In this document: in pieces, positions 45,805 through 56,979 of the stretch
Layout: every line of letters starts with the position of its first letter
Numbering within the stretch: the stretch's first letter is position 1
Assembly (NCBI RefSeq): GCF_900964775.1
Contig: NC_041809.1
Span: forward strand, 34,432,172 to 34,496,171
DNA from: Scleropages formosus
Lineage: Eukaryota > Chordata > Actinopteri > Osteoglossiformes > Osteoglossidae
Length of the DNA: 64,000 bases
Direction: 5' to 3'
Translations under genes and position numbers: made by a program
Notes under the pieces: generated by a model
Seen by the model: the letters and a program-made list of their open reading frames with translations, nothing else
What the model was told of the DNA's origin: nothing
Databases searched by the model: none

Positions 45805-48800
45805 ATGGTAACAGTCATCACTGAACAGAAGAACCAGAGTCTGGACAGCCAAAGCAACCACAGGGCTTTCTCTCCCAGTCTGGTGAGTTTGTCTCTCTTG
45901 GTTCATATTTTTAGACTTCCTTTTTTCACTATTTCTGCACATATCATATATACAAATGATCCCTGACACATGTTGTTTCACAAGTAAGTCGCTCCTTATT
46001 TGTGACCATGTCTCGCTGTGAAACACTTTATTCCCGCAGACATGTCACTGGATCCACAGAGGGCTTTTTATTTTAACTCAAAATCAGAAGTTGCAAGAGT
46101 GCTTTCATATTTTTTATGCTGAAGTTATTGTCTTTTATTATTATAAAAGTAGTTTTGGAAGAAAATATTGAACCAGTACAGATTCGCTCGCCACTTTATT
46201 AGGTACACCTGGGTGTTTTTACATACAGCTTGCTTTCACAGTCAGTGTGTCTGTTGTGACTCAGCATATAAAGCATGCAGACAAGGTCAAGAGATCCAGT
46301 GACTGTTCCACTGAACATCAGAATGGACAACAAATGGCATCTAAATTACTTTGAACATGGCGTGATTGTTGGTGCGAGCTGCATTGGTTCCATCATCTCT
46401 GCCACCCTCCTGGATTTTGTCTAGAGTGTACAAAGAATGGTGCCATCAACCAAAACATCCACTCAGTGGCACTTCTGTGGGTGAAAACATCTTGTTAATG
46501 AGGGAGGTCAGAGGAGAATGAGGTCTGAGGACAACAAGCAGACCCGTTATCGCTAACAGGAAGGCTACAAGTGCCAGTATAACAGATTATGGCCACAGTT
46601 GTGTGTTGAAAGCCATCTGTGAATGCACATCTCGTCGAGCCTTGATGTACGTAGAGCTCTGAATAAGATGAATTTCCAGGCCACATGCAGCATAAAAAGA
46701 ATGAATACATGGACCCATTTTGCCTGGTGTCAAGCGGTACAGACTGGTGGTGGTGGGGTCATGCTGTGGGGATGTCTTTATGGCACATGAAATTTTTTAG
46801 TATCAAATGCACATCATTTGAATGCCACAAAGTACCAAAACATTTTTACTGACCAGATGTATCTCTCCCTGGACAATTAGACTGATACCTCAGCAGGATA
46901 CTGTGGGTTGTCACAAATCACACAGCATCTCGGGATGGTTCCACAAACACTACAGTGTCTTTACTCCAGTGGTCTACACAGTGCCCACCTCTCAAGCCAA
47001 TAGAGCATCTTTGGGATGAGGTGGAACATGAAATTAGCAGAATAAATATGGTTCCAAAACATCTGCAGAAAAGGTGTGAAGATGTTAAGTCAGTGTAGAC
47101 CGAGAACCTTGTGGAATGTGTCCAGAACCGTCTTGTCGAATTCATGCTATTCAGGAGGCTGAAGTGGGTCCCACCTGGGTGTACGTAAAAAAAAAAGGTG
47201 TCACCTGAGTATGCAACCTAGCCGATATGATTCCAGCCCACTACAACCCTTTAAAATATACAGTACTCTCCAAAAATAGTGTAATTTGATATTGGGGGTT
47301 CGCAGTTAAACATCGTTTCCATTACAGTACAGTAATGTGTGTTTTCTACAGGAATGAGAAGATGTTTTATTGCCTCCAGCTCCTATTGCATTCAGTTCAC
47401 TCTGCTAGCATATAATGTATGGAAAACATCCTAAAATTTACTCAAGTACAGTAACTTCTATGCAGTGTTAGAAGAACTAAGTATGAGGATGGAAAGTTAC
47501 CAGGTATTTGCATTGTACAGGGGAGATCCCCTTTAGCTGTCAGTCAGCTGTCAACCACCTTGGCAGTTTTTGATGGTTTTACTTGTTGGCCTCTGTCTTC
47601 TGACCACTTACTTAGTGTCTGTGTTTTAGTCCACGGAGGAATCTCACTCCCCCGGAAACTGCAGGCCCACGCATGGATTGATGCCAGGTGAGCTTTCACC
47701 TGCCCTGATACGGCTTGGCTTTTTCTGCCTTAAGTTAAAGTACATTTGGAAATAAAGTTTTCGTTTCTACGTTTTTCCTGCACATTTAAACCTTACACAC
47801 ACTTCACTGGAAAGCGCTGATTTCAACAGGTACAAGGTAAGTCAAGAAGTATCCGCAGTAATGTTTACTAAAAGGTATTATTAAAGACATGATGTACTTT
47901 TATTTAATGCTTTTACACAAAGCGACTTAGAAATATTTACATTTACATTTATTCATTTAGCAGACACTTTTGTCCAAAGCGACGTACATCTCAGTAAAAG
48001 TACAATTTATGCATTACATTGAGAGAAGGAGACGTAGCTGCAGACATGAAAGTCTTAAGCAAACCTAGTTTGTTTCCTACCGCTTGCTGCACTGAGGTTC
48101 ATCGTTCAAGTGAGTGCATAAGACACAGGATATTTTTTAATTTATTTTTGTATTAAATATTATAAGATACACAAATGAGCAGTACAATACCACAGTAATG
48201 GCTGAATAAAGGTTGTATCTGGGGATGCTTCTGGAGTTACGATGCGTGAACAGTTACGCCATAGATGATCTGAAGAGATCTTGGGCAAAGTGGATCTGGA
48301 AAGGGTGGGTTTTCAGACCCTTCTTGAAAACAGACAGAGTTTCTGCAGTTCTGAGTGACAGGGGAAGGTCATTCCACCACAACGAACCCAGAACCGAGAA
48401 TCTCCGAGTTTTGCCTTTTGTGTGCAGGACCACCAAGAGAGCAGAAGTAGATTAGCAAAGGGGCCTGGCTGGGGTGTACCGGTTGATCAAGTCCTGGAAA
48501 TAGCTGGGAGCAGTTCTATTGATGCATTTGTAGACAATAACCAGAGTCTTGAATTTGATCCAGGCAGCTATAGGAAGCCAGTGCAGAGAAATGAGTAGAG
48601 GAGATACATGGGAGTGCTTTGGCAAATCAAGCACAACTTGTGCAGCAGCATTTTGTAGAAGCTGCAGAGATTTGATGGCATTAGCAGGAAGGCCACACAG
48701 AAGAGAGTTGCAGTAGTCCAGATGGGAAGTCACCATGGCCTGGACAAGTAGTTGGGCGGAGTCAATGGTGAGGTAGGGACGGATCCTACAAATATTATGC

Positions 48801-50931
48801 AGGATGTATCTGCAGGACCGGGTTGTGGCTTCAATCTGTTGAGAGAATGACAGACTCGCATCAGTCGTTACTCCCAGACTCTTAGCAAAGGAGCTAGGCG
48901 AAATGAGTGAGTTGTCCAGTTTGATCGAGAGGTCGTGACGGGAGGACAGGCCAGCTGGGAGGTGAAGGATCTCTGTTTTGGAGAGGTTGAGTTGGAGGTG
49001 GTGATCATAAATCCATGAAGAGATGTCCGACAGGCAGGCAGCAATGCGCACGGAGATGTCTGACGCACCAGGTGGAAAGGAGAGGAAGAGCTGGGTATCA
49101 TCAGCTTAGCAGTGGTATTTGAAACCATGGGAAGCTCTGACCGGACTGAGGGAGGAGGTGTAGATGGAGAAAAGAAGAGGACCCAGTACCGAGCCCTGCA
49201 GAACACCGCTTGAGAGAGGCAGAGGAGAAGAACGAGAGCTCCGCCAGACCACTTGATAGGATCTGTCAGAGAGGTAGGACTCAAACCATCTTAGTGCCGC
49301 ACCTTTGATCCCAAGCTGGTTAAGAGAGGAGAGTAGAATCTGGTGATTTATAGTGTCGAATGCTGCAGACATACTTGCCCATTTAAACAGCTGGGTCATT
49401 TTTATTGGAGCAATTTAGGGTAAATACCTTACTCAAGGGTACTACAGCTGGAGGTAGGGTTCGAACCTGTGACCTTTAGGGCCAACGGCAGCAGCTGCAA
49501 CCACAACAGTACCAGTCCTCTGTTACTGTCAGATACTTTTTGACTTACCATCATATTTTCGATGGAGTTTTAAGGACATAAACCAAGAATCCATCTCACA
49601 GTTCCAAACTAATGTTAATTTTATTTTTAATGTCAGTTTGAGTTATTTGCTAACTTGAGTATGCTTTCAGCTAATGCCCGTTTCATGTCTATTTTTCCCT
49701 TGTTCTTTACAGAAAGCAGCTATTGGCAGCTGTGCCCTCCTCCCAAGTCGAGTGTTCAGGGTGTGCTGAGCTCCAGCTTCCCACCCAACCCAGTACCCCT
49801 GGGCCCCGCAGCAGCCTCCCTCCCCGAGAGGGATGGCTTACACCAGCTCCCGGCCCCTAGCCCTCCAGTCACGGCCCTTCCCGTGGCTGGCGCTCACGCG
49901 GTGCCGCCGGTGCCCCCAGCACCTCCACCTCCCCCGCCGCCATCCAAGCGCCACTGCCGCTCGCTGTCTGTGCCCGAGGACCTGGCGCACTGCCGCTACA
50001 CCTGGAGGCCAAGCGCCTCCAAGATCTGGACGCCAGTGAAGCGGCGATGCCAGAGCGGGGAATGTGCGGGGGGCTCGTGCCCGCTGCGTTCATCGCCCAG
50101 GTCCTCTCTGCACTCCTCTTCCAGTCCCACATTCTACAGCCTGGCGCTCTCCCCCGACTCCCCTCTACCATGGGGCTTCCCCTGGGACCCTGCTGACTCT
50201 GCTGGGGGCAGCGGCAGCAACTGCTGCTGCTTCTTCCCCACTCCCTACTCCTGCTCTTCCTCACCCTCGGCCTTCTGCGCGCCCCCAGCTGCTCAGCGGC
50301 GCTTCTCGTTGTCCCCCGTGCAAATCCTGGAGGCTGCAGCTCGCTTCCTGCCCCAGCCGCCCGCTCTGCCGCAGCCCGTCGCTCAGCCGGTGTGCATGCC
50401 CCACTCGCCATCGTCGGCCTGCAGCACACCGTGCTCTCTCCGGCGGGCCACGCCGCCTCAGCACCCGCGCTGCCACTCGCAGCCCTGCGACCTCCTCCTG
50501 CGCAAACCGGGCCTGAAGCGCCGCCGAGACCCGGAGACCCGGCCGTGCGCGCGCCCCGAGCTGGACTTCAGCAAGATGACACAGGTGAGAGGAGGGATGC
50601 ATGTGGGCTTGTAGGAGAAAGGCGGAAAACATTTGTTTTTAATAGTTTTTTTTTTTTCCATTTGACTCGTTATTTTCCCAAGTGAGGTTTGTACACAAAG
50701 CTAGATACAACTATTTACCCATTGATACAACTGGGGCAAGGGGCACAGTGGCGCAGCGGGTTTGGCCGGGTCCTACTTTCTGGTGGGTCTAGGGTTCGAG
50801 CCCCACTTGGCGTGCCTTGCAACGGGCTGGCGTCCTGTCCTGGGTGTGTCCCCTCCCCCTCTGGCCCTGTGCCCTGTGTTGCCAGGTTAGGCTCTGGTTC
50901 ACCGCAACCCCACTTGGGACAAGCGATTTCC

Positions 50932-50968
<37 letters not shown>

Positions 50969-53900
50969 CGCCTGTGTGCAGTTCAGGGAAAGTACCTGGA
51001 TCAAGAGTACTGCAGCTGGAAGTGGGATTTGAATCTTGGTCTCTTCATTGCAGGGTCACAGCTCTGTTCACATTTATTTATTTATCAGACACTCTTCTCC
51101 AAGGCAACTTCCAATGAACTCTATGTAGTGTTATCAGCCCACACACCTTATTCACCGCGGTGACTTACACTGCTAGATACACTACTTACACTGGGTCACT
51201 CATCCATAAATCAGTGGAACACACACACACACCCTCTGTCACACACACACTATGGGTGAACATGAACAGCATGTCTTTGGACTGTGGGAGGAAACCCACA
51301 CAGACATGGGGAGAACACGCAAACTCCACGTAGTCTGAATGGGGATCGAACCCATGTCATCTCGAGACAGCAGCGCTCCTTGCTGTGCCACCGTGTTACC
51401 TGTACTACTCTTGTTGACTCTTATCACTCTGGAGTGATATTTATATTTAAATTTCATTTATCTGACACTTTTCTCTAAAGCTACTTATAATTTACTCATT
51501 CATACAGCTGGATAATTTTTACTGGAGCAATTTAGGCTTAGTGACTTGCTCAAGAGTATTACAGCTGGAGTTGGGATTTGAACCTGCGACCTTTTGACTC
51601 CGTTAACCTGGCTTCATCAGCAACCTGGAATTTTACCTTATGTTAAACAAATTTTGCACATCATAACTAGATCAACAAATGGAAATGCTGCCATGAGCAA
51701 ACTGAACACTGAAGAATCATTAATGCTCTTCCACTCCACACTCAAGACCTTAATAAGAACTATAAGCTGGGATAGCCAGTAGCTTAGTAGTTAGCGGCAC
51801 TGCTTTTGAATCCAAAGGTTGCAGGTTCAAATCCCTTTTTCTAGATGTAGTTCCCTTGAGCAATGTGCGTATTCTAAAGCTGCTCCAGTGAGAAGAAATT
51901 AACCAGCTGCATAAAGGGGTAAATAACTGTAAGTATCTTAAGATTATAAGTGTCTTTGGAAAAAAGTATCAGCTAAATGAATAAATGTACAAATTTATTG
52001 ATTAAGGCCCCAACACACAACTTTTCTTTAAACTGTCTGTTAAAATATCAAGAATCCCCACCTCGTGTCGTGTTGAAACCCAAGTTTCTGAGAGCGGAAA
52101 ACCGAAATCATGCCATGCTGCCAAGCACGGCGTTCGTCGGCCGGCTGCGGTACGGTCCGATCCGAGGGTAACGAAAGCGCGGTACTACTAGTTCCTGCCG
52201 TAAACGAGCTGTCTGTCCAACAGTTCCTCTGTTTTACACCATCGTGCCTTGTTTCCTGACCTAAAGAGCCAGTGTGCAGCGGGATACAGCATGTTCTCTG
52301 GGGTAAATCGGGAGTAGCGCGCGCGCACGCACACACACACGCACAAATTTACATAAGCTTTGCATACAGCTGCTCCCGTTCGTAAAGCTCCGCAAGAAGG
52401 CTCTTGTCTTTCGCGTCTTTCAACCGTCCAACCGCTTTTGTCGAAAGGCTCCCTGTAGCTGCGGCCTTGCTCTTGACACTCCGCTGAAAAGATGGATCTG
52501 TGGAGGTGCTGAAAAGATGGGTGAAGCATTATTATTCCCAGATTTTATTGGGCATAGTGCCTCCTGTAGAGGCCCACGGTGTACTACACTTCTGCGCACC
52601 AATTCGGATGCATAAGACACCCTTTAATTTGCTTGCTTTTATTTAGCGGAGACTTTTCTCCAAAGCAACTTATAATGTTAAAGTACCAACAGTTATTTAA
52701 CCATTTGTACAACTGGGTAATTTTACTGGAGCGCTTTAGAATAAGTACTTTGCTCAAGGGTACTACCGTTGGAGGGGGATTCAAACCTGTGACTGTTGGG
52801 TCCAAAGGCAACAGCTTTAAGCCCTATGCCACCAGCTGCTCTACCCTGTTTTACTCTTACTGAGGTACCATTGAGAAAGATACTGTCCCTGAATTTATAC
52901 TGTAAAAATTACCCTGATATATCTATGTTTAAATATTTGTAACCAATTTAATATTGTAAGTCACTTTGGAGAAAAGCAAAAGCTAAATGAATTAATTATA
53001 ATGCCGAATCTGCAGTTTCACTTGTGATTTATATTTGCCTTAATCGATGTTTGTGATCGGTTGAGACAGTGAGGTCGGAACTCGGAAATATAAAGTTAGT
53101 TTTGTTATAAAGTGACAGGGAATAGTCACACTGACACCAGTGAGGACGAAGAACTTTGGGTTTTGAAACAGCAAGTGTCTGTTTCTGTTTAAAAATATCT
53201 GATATGAGATTTTTTTTTTGGGGGGGGGAGTCCCATTGTGGAAGTAAAATGACTGATCAGATGAAATGCTGTTGTACTATATAACAAGCCTGTTCTATGG
53301 AAAAGAGTGAATATTTTCATATATTTTCTAGCAGTGCTTCATTATATGGGGTCCATTATGTGAGGGCTGAGGGAACTAAACTCCCCAAACTGAACGTTTT
53401 AAACAGCAAGATAATGTAACTCTCTCTCACATTAAAAACAGTTCTTATTTATTGTCTGCTTATATATTTAGATAATCTTACCTGGTGTGGGATTCTGTCT
53501 GGGTAGTGGAATGAAAAGTGAGCTGCCAAACGGGAACCTGATTGTAGCAGAAATGTTGCCTCCTGGAAATAGCAGTGACACACTGCCACGTTTTCAAACA
53601 GTGTAACAGCACTTCATTTGCATTTATTTATTTAACAGATGCTTTTTTCCAAAGCGACTTCCAGTGAATGCTATGTATTGATATCAGCCCACATACTTTA
53701 TTCACCAAGGTGACTGACACTAATGATCAGTGGAACACACTGTCTCTCACACTCTCACACTATGGGTGACTTTAGAGTCATCAATCCACCTGAACTGTAT
53801 GTCTTTGGGTTGCGGGAGGAAACCAGAGCACCCGCTGGAAACCCTTCAGACACAGGGAGGGCATACAAATCCCATGCAGACTGAGTGAGGATTGGACCTG

Positions 53901-54088
53901 CGTCCTCTCGCAAAACCTGGCCACCGTGCCGACTTTGACTCAATCAGGAAGTTGAATACTCTACATTCTAGTTCTTTCCAAATGCTGTTTTTAGCGTGTT
54001 CAGGGTATCCGTAATAAATGGTAGGACAGTTGATTCTCGCAGTGAAAGGGCTATTAACGGGTCCCACTTTGCAGCATCCAGTAGCTGT

Positions 54089-54128
<40 letters not shown>

Positions 54129-54697
54129 TCTGAACAGCTCGTCCCAGACAGGGTCATGGCAAACCGGAGCCTACCCCAGGAACTCAGGGCGTAAGGCTGG
54201 AAAGGGGATGGGACACACCCAGGACAGGACGCCAGTCTGTCACAAGGCACCCCAAGTGGGACTCAAACCCCAGACCCACCGGAGAGCAGGACCCGGTCCA
54301 ACCCACTGCACCACCGCACCCCCTTGCACCATCCAACCATCAGTGTCCAAACCACAAGTGAGAAAGTGAGCAGAGCTGTCTCCTCTTTTCCCTGCAGACT
54401 CGAAACAGCGACCCACTGTGCTTTCTGGAGCAGGGGAGGCTCGGCTACGGCGAGGAGGCTTGTATGGGCATGGAACCCTTCTTCAGGGACTTCCGCGGCT
54501 CCTTTTCCCCAGCCGAAGGGCTCGGGCGGACGAGCATCGGACCTCTGAGCGAGAGCGAGGAGGAGGAGGAGGAAGAAGAGGAGGAGGAGGAGGAGGAGGA
54601 GGAAGAGGAGGCAAAAGGTGACCGAGAAGGAGGGCAGCCGAGCGTCTTCGAGAGGGATTGTACGGAACTGGATTTGACCCTCATAGAAGAGAATTAA
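45805..54697 (+). CDS. fam53c: FAM53 family protein, most like FAM53C
   Basis: Four coding exons: 45805-45882, 47630-47687, 49713-50584 and 54398-54697. Phases agree and give 435 residues (human FAM53C 392). The start MVTVITEQKNQSLD and the end LDLTLIEEN match the FAM53C pattern. Family hallmarks are KRHCRSLSVPEDL at about residues 124-136, WTPVKRRC, QRRFSLSP, HSQPCDLLLRKPGLKRRRD and LDFSKMTQ before the last intron. The RSLS and RCHSQP sites are of the 14-3-3-binding type. FAM53 proteins are nuclear/cytoplasmic regulators without enzyme motifs; in fish a paralogue (simplet) affects cell proliferation and Wnt signalling. The last exon carries an unusual run of 18 glutamates encoded by GAG/GAA repeats. 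The centre is proline/serine-rich and low complexity. FAM53A or FAM53B identity is less likely but not excluded. Confidence 0.87.
46178..47212 (+). mobile_element. decayed Tc1-like DNA transposon in fam53c intron
   Basis: The left end CCACTTTATTAGGTACACCT is the hallmark of a common fish Tc1 family. The right end GTGTACGTAAAAAAAAAAGG is its eroded partner. Between them, pieces of transposase are readable only in scattered frames, for example the catalytic-glutamate region PIEHLWDEVEHE near 47000. The copy is clearly inactive, with many stops and frame changes. Confidence 0.82.
47890..47933 (-). repeat. tail half of a family B SINE split by a LINE
   Basis: TTTATTTAATGCTTTTACAC and AAAGCGACTTAGAAATA match the reversed SINE tail. 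The body and head resume at 49374, on the other side of the LINE. Confidence 0.6.
47938..49368 (-). mobile_element. 5'-truncated L2-like LINE
   Basis: Reverse transcriptase C-terminal half on the minus strand: FDTINHQILLSSLNQLGIKG, LQGSVLGPLLFS, then ADDTQLFLSF, HLQLNLSKTEIL, SHLDYCNSLL and LQLLQNAAAQVV. These are motifs of the L2/CR1 group. The frame is continuous over about 1.1 kb apart from two TAA stops. One falls exactly where the tyrosine of the YADD active site belongs (49106-49108) and one lies near 48452. No frameshift was seen. The 3' end (47938-47990) shares TTCATTTAGCAGACACTTTT with the SINE tails here. Confidence 0.85.
49374..49522 (-). repeat. head half of a family B SINE split by a LINE
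   Basis: AACAGCTGGGTCATTTTTAT body and GTAGGGTTCGAACCTGTGAC box, reversed. Its tail is found at 47890-47933, beyond the L2-like LINE. Confidence 0.8.
50737..50964 (+). repeat. family C SINE with GT tail
   Basis: CACAGTGGCGCAGCGGGTTT head, TAGGGTTCGAGCCCCACTTG box, TCCTGGGTGTGTCCCCTCCC body, ending in about 14 GT units. It lies in the fam53c intron about 150 bp after exon 3. Confidence 0.93.
51070..51402 (-). repeat. family A SINE
   Basis: Reversed copy: TCTCCAAGGCAACTTCCAAT tail, CACCGCGGTGACTTACACTG, GGACTGTGGGAGGAAACCCA core and GGGGATCGAACCCATGTCAT box. Confidence 0.92.
51447..51603 (-). repeat. family B SINE
   Basis: Reversed: TCTCTAAAGCTACTTATAAT, CATACAGCTGGATAATTTTT and GTTGGGATTTGAACCTGCGA. 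Confidence 0.85.
51766..51990 (+). repeat. family B SINE
   Basis: GGTTGCAGGTTCAAATCCCT box, AACCAGCTGCATAAAGGGGT body and a TTTGGAAAAAAGTATCAGCT tail. Confidence 0.88.
51991..52627. other. fam53c intron, GC-richer stretch without recognised exon
   Basis: CpG-containing DNA (for example 52125-52180 and 52320-52345) with several short open frames. None has recognisable content or supported splice sites. Confidence 0.4.
52628..52848 (-). repeat. family B SINE
   Basis: Reversed copy: TCTCCAAAGCAACTTATAAT to GGATTCAAACCTGTGACTGT and CCCTATGCCACCAGCTGCTC. Confidence 0.88.
52858..53000 (+). repeat. family B SINE, headless, facing the previous copy
   Basis: Begins at GTACCATTGAGAAAGATACT and ends TCACTTTGGAGAAAAGCAAA. 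It is joined head to head with the reversed copy, about 10 bp apart. Confidence 0.75.
53001..53615 (+). other. fam53c intron, nothing recognised
   Basis: AT-rich intronic DNA with a T9/G9 junction near 53213-53228. No repeat family was recognised. Confidence 0.45.
53616..53935 (-). repeat. family A SINE
   Basis: Reversed copy: TTTCCAAAGCGACTTCCAGT, GGGTTGCGGGAGGAAACCAG and GAGGATTGGACCTGCGTCCT. Confidence 0.85.
54091..54328 (-). repeat. family C SINE with CA tract
   Basis: (CA)n at 54091-54126, then CTGAACAGCTCGTCCCAGAC, GGACACACCCAGGACAGGAC, GTGGGACTCAAACCCCAGAC and CACTGCACCACCGCACCCCC. It ends 70 bp before the last fam53c exon. Confidence 0.92.
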
Positions 54698-55685
54698 CGT
54701 CGTCGACGAGGACGTGCGTTTTTTTTTTCTTCGACAGCATCCGGCGCCCTGCCTCTGCCCGCCCCCTCCATCGGAAGGGCTCTCAGGAAATCGGCTGCCC
54801 TCTCCCCGGCCCCCGGCCCCCGGCAACCCGAGCGGGGTTTGTAATTACCTGACAATAGCAGTGACGAAAGTGACAACACAGCCGAGATGAATGAATGCCG
54901 CAATCGCCGTTCCTCGAATGGAGTTCATTCCGGGACCTGAGGTCAGTTACCAGAAGGCTTAATAACCTCATTGGTGAAGATGCCACATGTTCCCATTCTG
55001 TGGGTTTGGTGTCTTCTGCTGCACCCCAACCCCCCAACCCCATCCCCATCCCCCCCAGACTTTAAGGCAGACTGTAGTAGCCTCATACCGCTAGCCACTG
55101 ACCCTTCTCCTCTCTTTTTCTCTTTCTCCTAATTGTGTGATTTGGAGTTCTTTCTCTTTTTCGTAGCAAGGATTTGATACAGATTTCCTTTTCCTTCAGA
55201 TGTAAATGCAAAAAGCAGTACTACATCGCACATGTTCTTTTCTGCAGTTTTTTCTAACATCTTCAAAAAAAATCTTTGGGAGTCAACATAAGCCTTAACA
55301 GAATGCCGGATTTTTTTTTTTTCCAAAAAAAAAAAAACTACAAAATAAAACTATAGCTGTTCTATGGGTTATTTGATATTTTCTGATGTTTTCTTAATCT
55401 GTATGACCTCATTTTTTTCTGGAAAAAAAATAGAAACGGATAATTAATGCACTGTATTTGAAAAGTTACATGAAATGAATTAAAATGGAATCTGCCGTTG
55501 TATTCCGAGGGCACAATGTAATATTGTATTGTACAGTGGTCGTTTTGTTAAAACAAATAAGTTATTTTTTTATTTTTTGTCTGTCAAGATGCCAGTTAGG
55601 AGATAGAGTGGACTGTTGGTGTCTTTTTAGATATTTTTTTTTAAATGTGTTTCAAAATTGCAGTTTGTGTAAAAATAAAGTTTAT
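54698..55685 (+). terminator. fam53c 3' UTR with candidate polyadenylation signals
   Basis: AATAAA occurs at about 55344-55349 and 55674-55679, both in plus orientation after the stop codon. Which is used cannot be told from sequence. Confidence 0.5.
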
Positions 55686-56218
55686 TGCAGATTATTTTAC
55701 AAGGAAAGAAAACGTGCTGTGTGACAAGTTTCTCTGGAAAATGTTGCAATTTTTATTTCATGCCTTTTTTTGGTCATTTTTTCTAACATTTTACAGCCTA
55801 AATTTAAAATCCAGTTGCTTCTTCTCAAGAACTGACATAGTGTTGCTGAGAGTTCGGAAAAAAATTCACGTTAACTGAGAAGAGGTGAGGATGAGTGACA
55901 TGGTTGCATTCCATGTTTCTCCATGTTTTGCAGAATCACTTACTTTTCACAAGGCCTTCAGCCATCTGAGGTGGGTATCACACCAGTGTCAAAATTGCCC
56001 AGGATACCAGGTTTATTATAGAAGGTATAATATTGGCTCTAGGCAAAATAGTAATTTTTTTTATTTATCAGCACCTGGAGATCAGCTGAGTTCACAGTCA
56101 AGTCACACTTAAGTGTAAAACAGCTGAAATGCTAATAAATTACAGCATGTCCAGTAACAGTAACGACTTATTTGGGTACCCACAAAATATACCAACCCTT
56201 TATATTAAGCCAAGATCA

Positions 56219-56362
56219 CACACACACACAGTCTACAATTGCTTGTCCCAAGCAGGGTTGCAACACAGGGCACAAGGAGACACACCCCAGAGAGGACGGC
56301 AGTCCATCGCAAGGCACCCCGAGCAGGCCCGAGGCAAGCCTCTTGTACCACTGCCTCCCCAA
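56219..56362 (-). repeat. family C SINE, shortened, with CA start
   Basis: CACACACACACAGTCTACAA, TTGCTTGTCCCAAGCAGGGT and GGCAGTCCATCGCAAGGCAC. Internal pieces are missing compared with the other five copies. Confidence 0.75.
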
Positions 56363-56375
56363 ACTGAGATGAGTT

Positions 56376-56592
56376 GTATTTATTTACTTACATGATGCTT
56401 TTTGCTAAAGCAGCTTCCATTCTTAATCTAACAAGAATTATTCCCCCCATTTGTATAGTTGGGTAGATTTAATGAAACAATTTAGGGTAAGCACTTTGCT
56501 CAAGGCCAAGGGTACTGCAGCTGGTGGTGGGATTTGAGCCCATGACCTTTGGTTCTACAGGCAGCTCTAACCATGACACTGCCTGTTGGCTG
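56376..56592 (-). repeat. family B SINE
   Basis: Reversed: GCTAAAGCAGCTTCCATTCT tail, GTGGTGGGATTTGAGCCCAT box and CTCTAACCATGACACTGCCT head. Confidence 0.82.
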
Positions 56593-56751
56593 ATATGCTA
56601 CACAAGTTTTGAAATAATACAACTAACCCTAACCCTTGGAACATTAGAAATAATATATGCAGAATAAACTAGACATGTTGCATAGCAAAACATTTATCCA
56701 TTATGTGGTTATTATTTATTAAGTTCTTTATTTTTCCACCCATTTCTATGG

Positions 56752-56932
56752 AGGTACTGTAGTGATTAGAACTACTGCCTTTGGACCCAAAGGTTGTGGG
56801 TTTGAGTCCCATCCCTAGTACCTTGTGCAAGGTACTTACCCTAATTACTCCAGTAAAATTACCCAGCTGGGTAAATAATTCTTGTAAGTCGTTTTGGAGG
56901 AAAGCGTCAGCCAAACTTATAAATGTACAAAT
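56752..56932 (+). repeat. family B SINE
   Basis: CTGCCTTTGGACCCAAAGGT keeps the anticodon-arm-like hairpin. GTGGGTTTGAGTCCCATCCC and TCGTTTTGGAGGAAAGCGTC follow. Confidence 0.88.
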
Positions 56933-56979
56933 ATTTTATGGTGACTGACGGTGGACGGCGATTTACGGCCATCTGTGCG

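Noticed and set aside
49869-50632. Long antisense open frames of 123-186 codons opposite fam53c exon 3
   Set aside because: They are GC-rich shadows of the real exon, with no family match and no splice support.
9477-56932. tRNA-like heads with good A and B boxes scored as tRNA genes
   Set aside because: Each is followed by the same SINE body and tail and lacks a complete acceptor stem, so they are SINE promoters and not functional tRNA genes.
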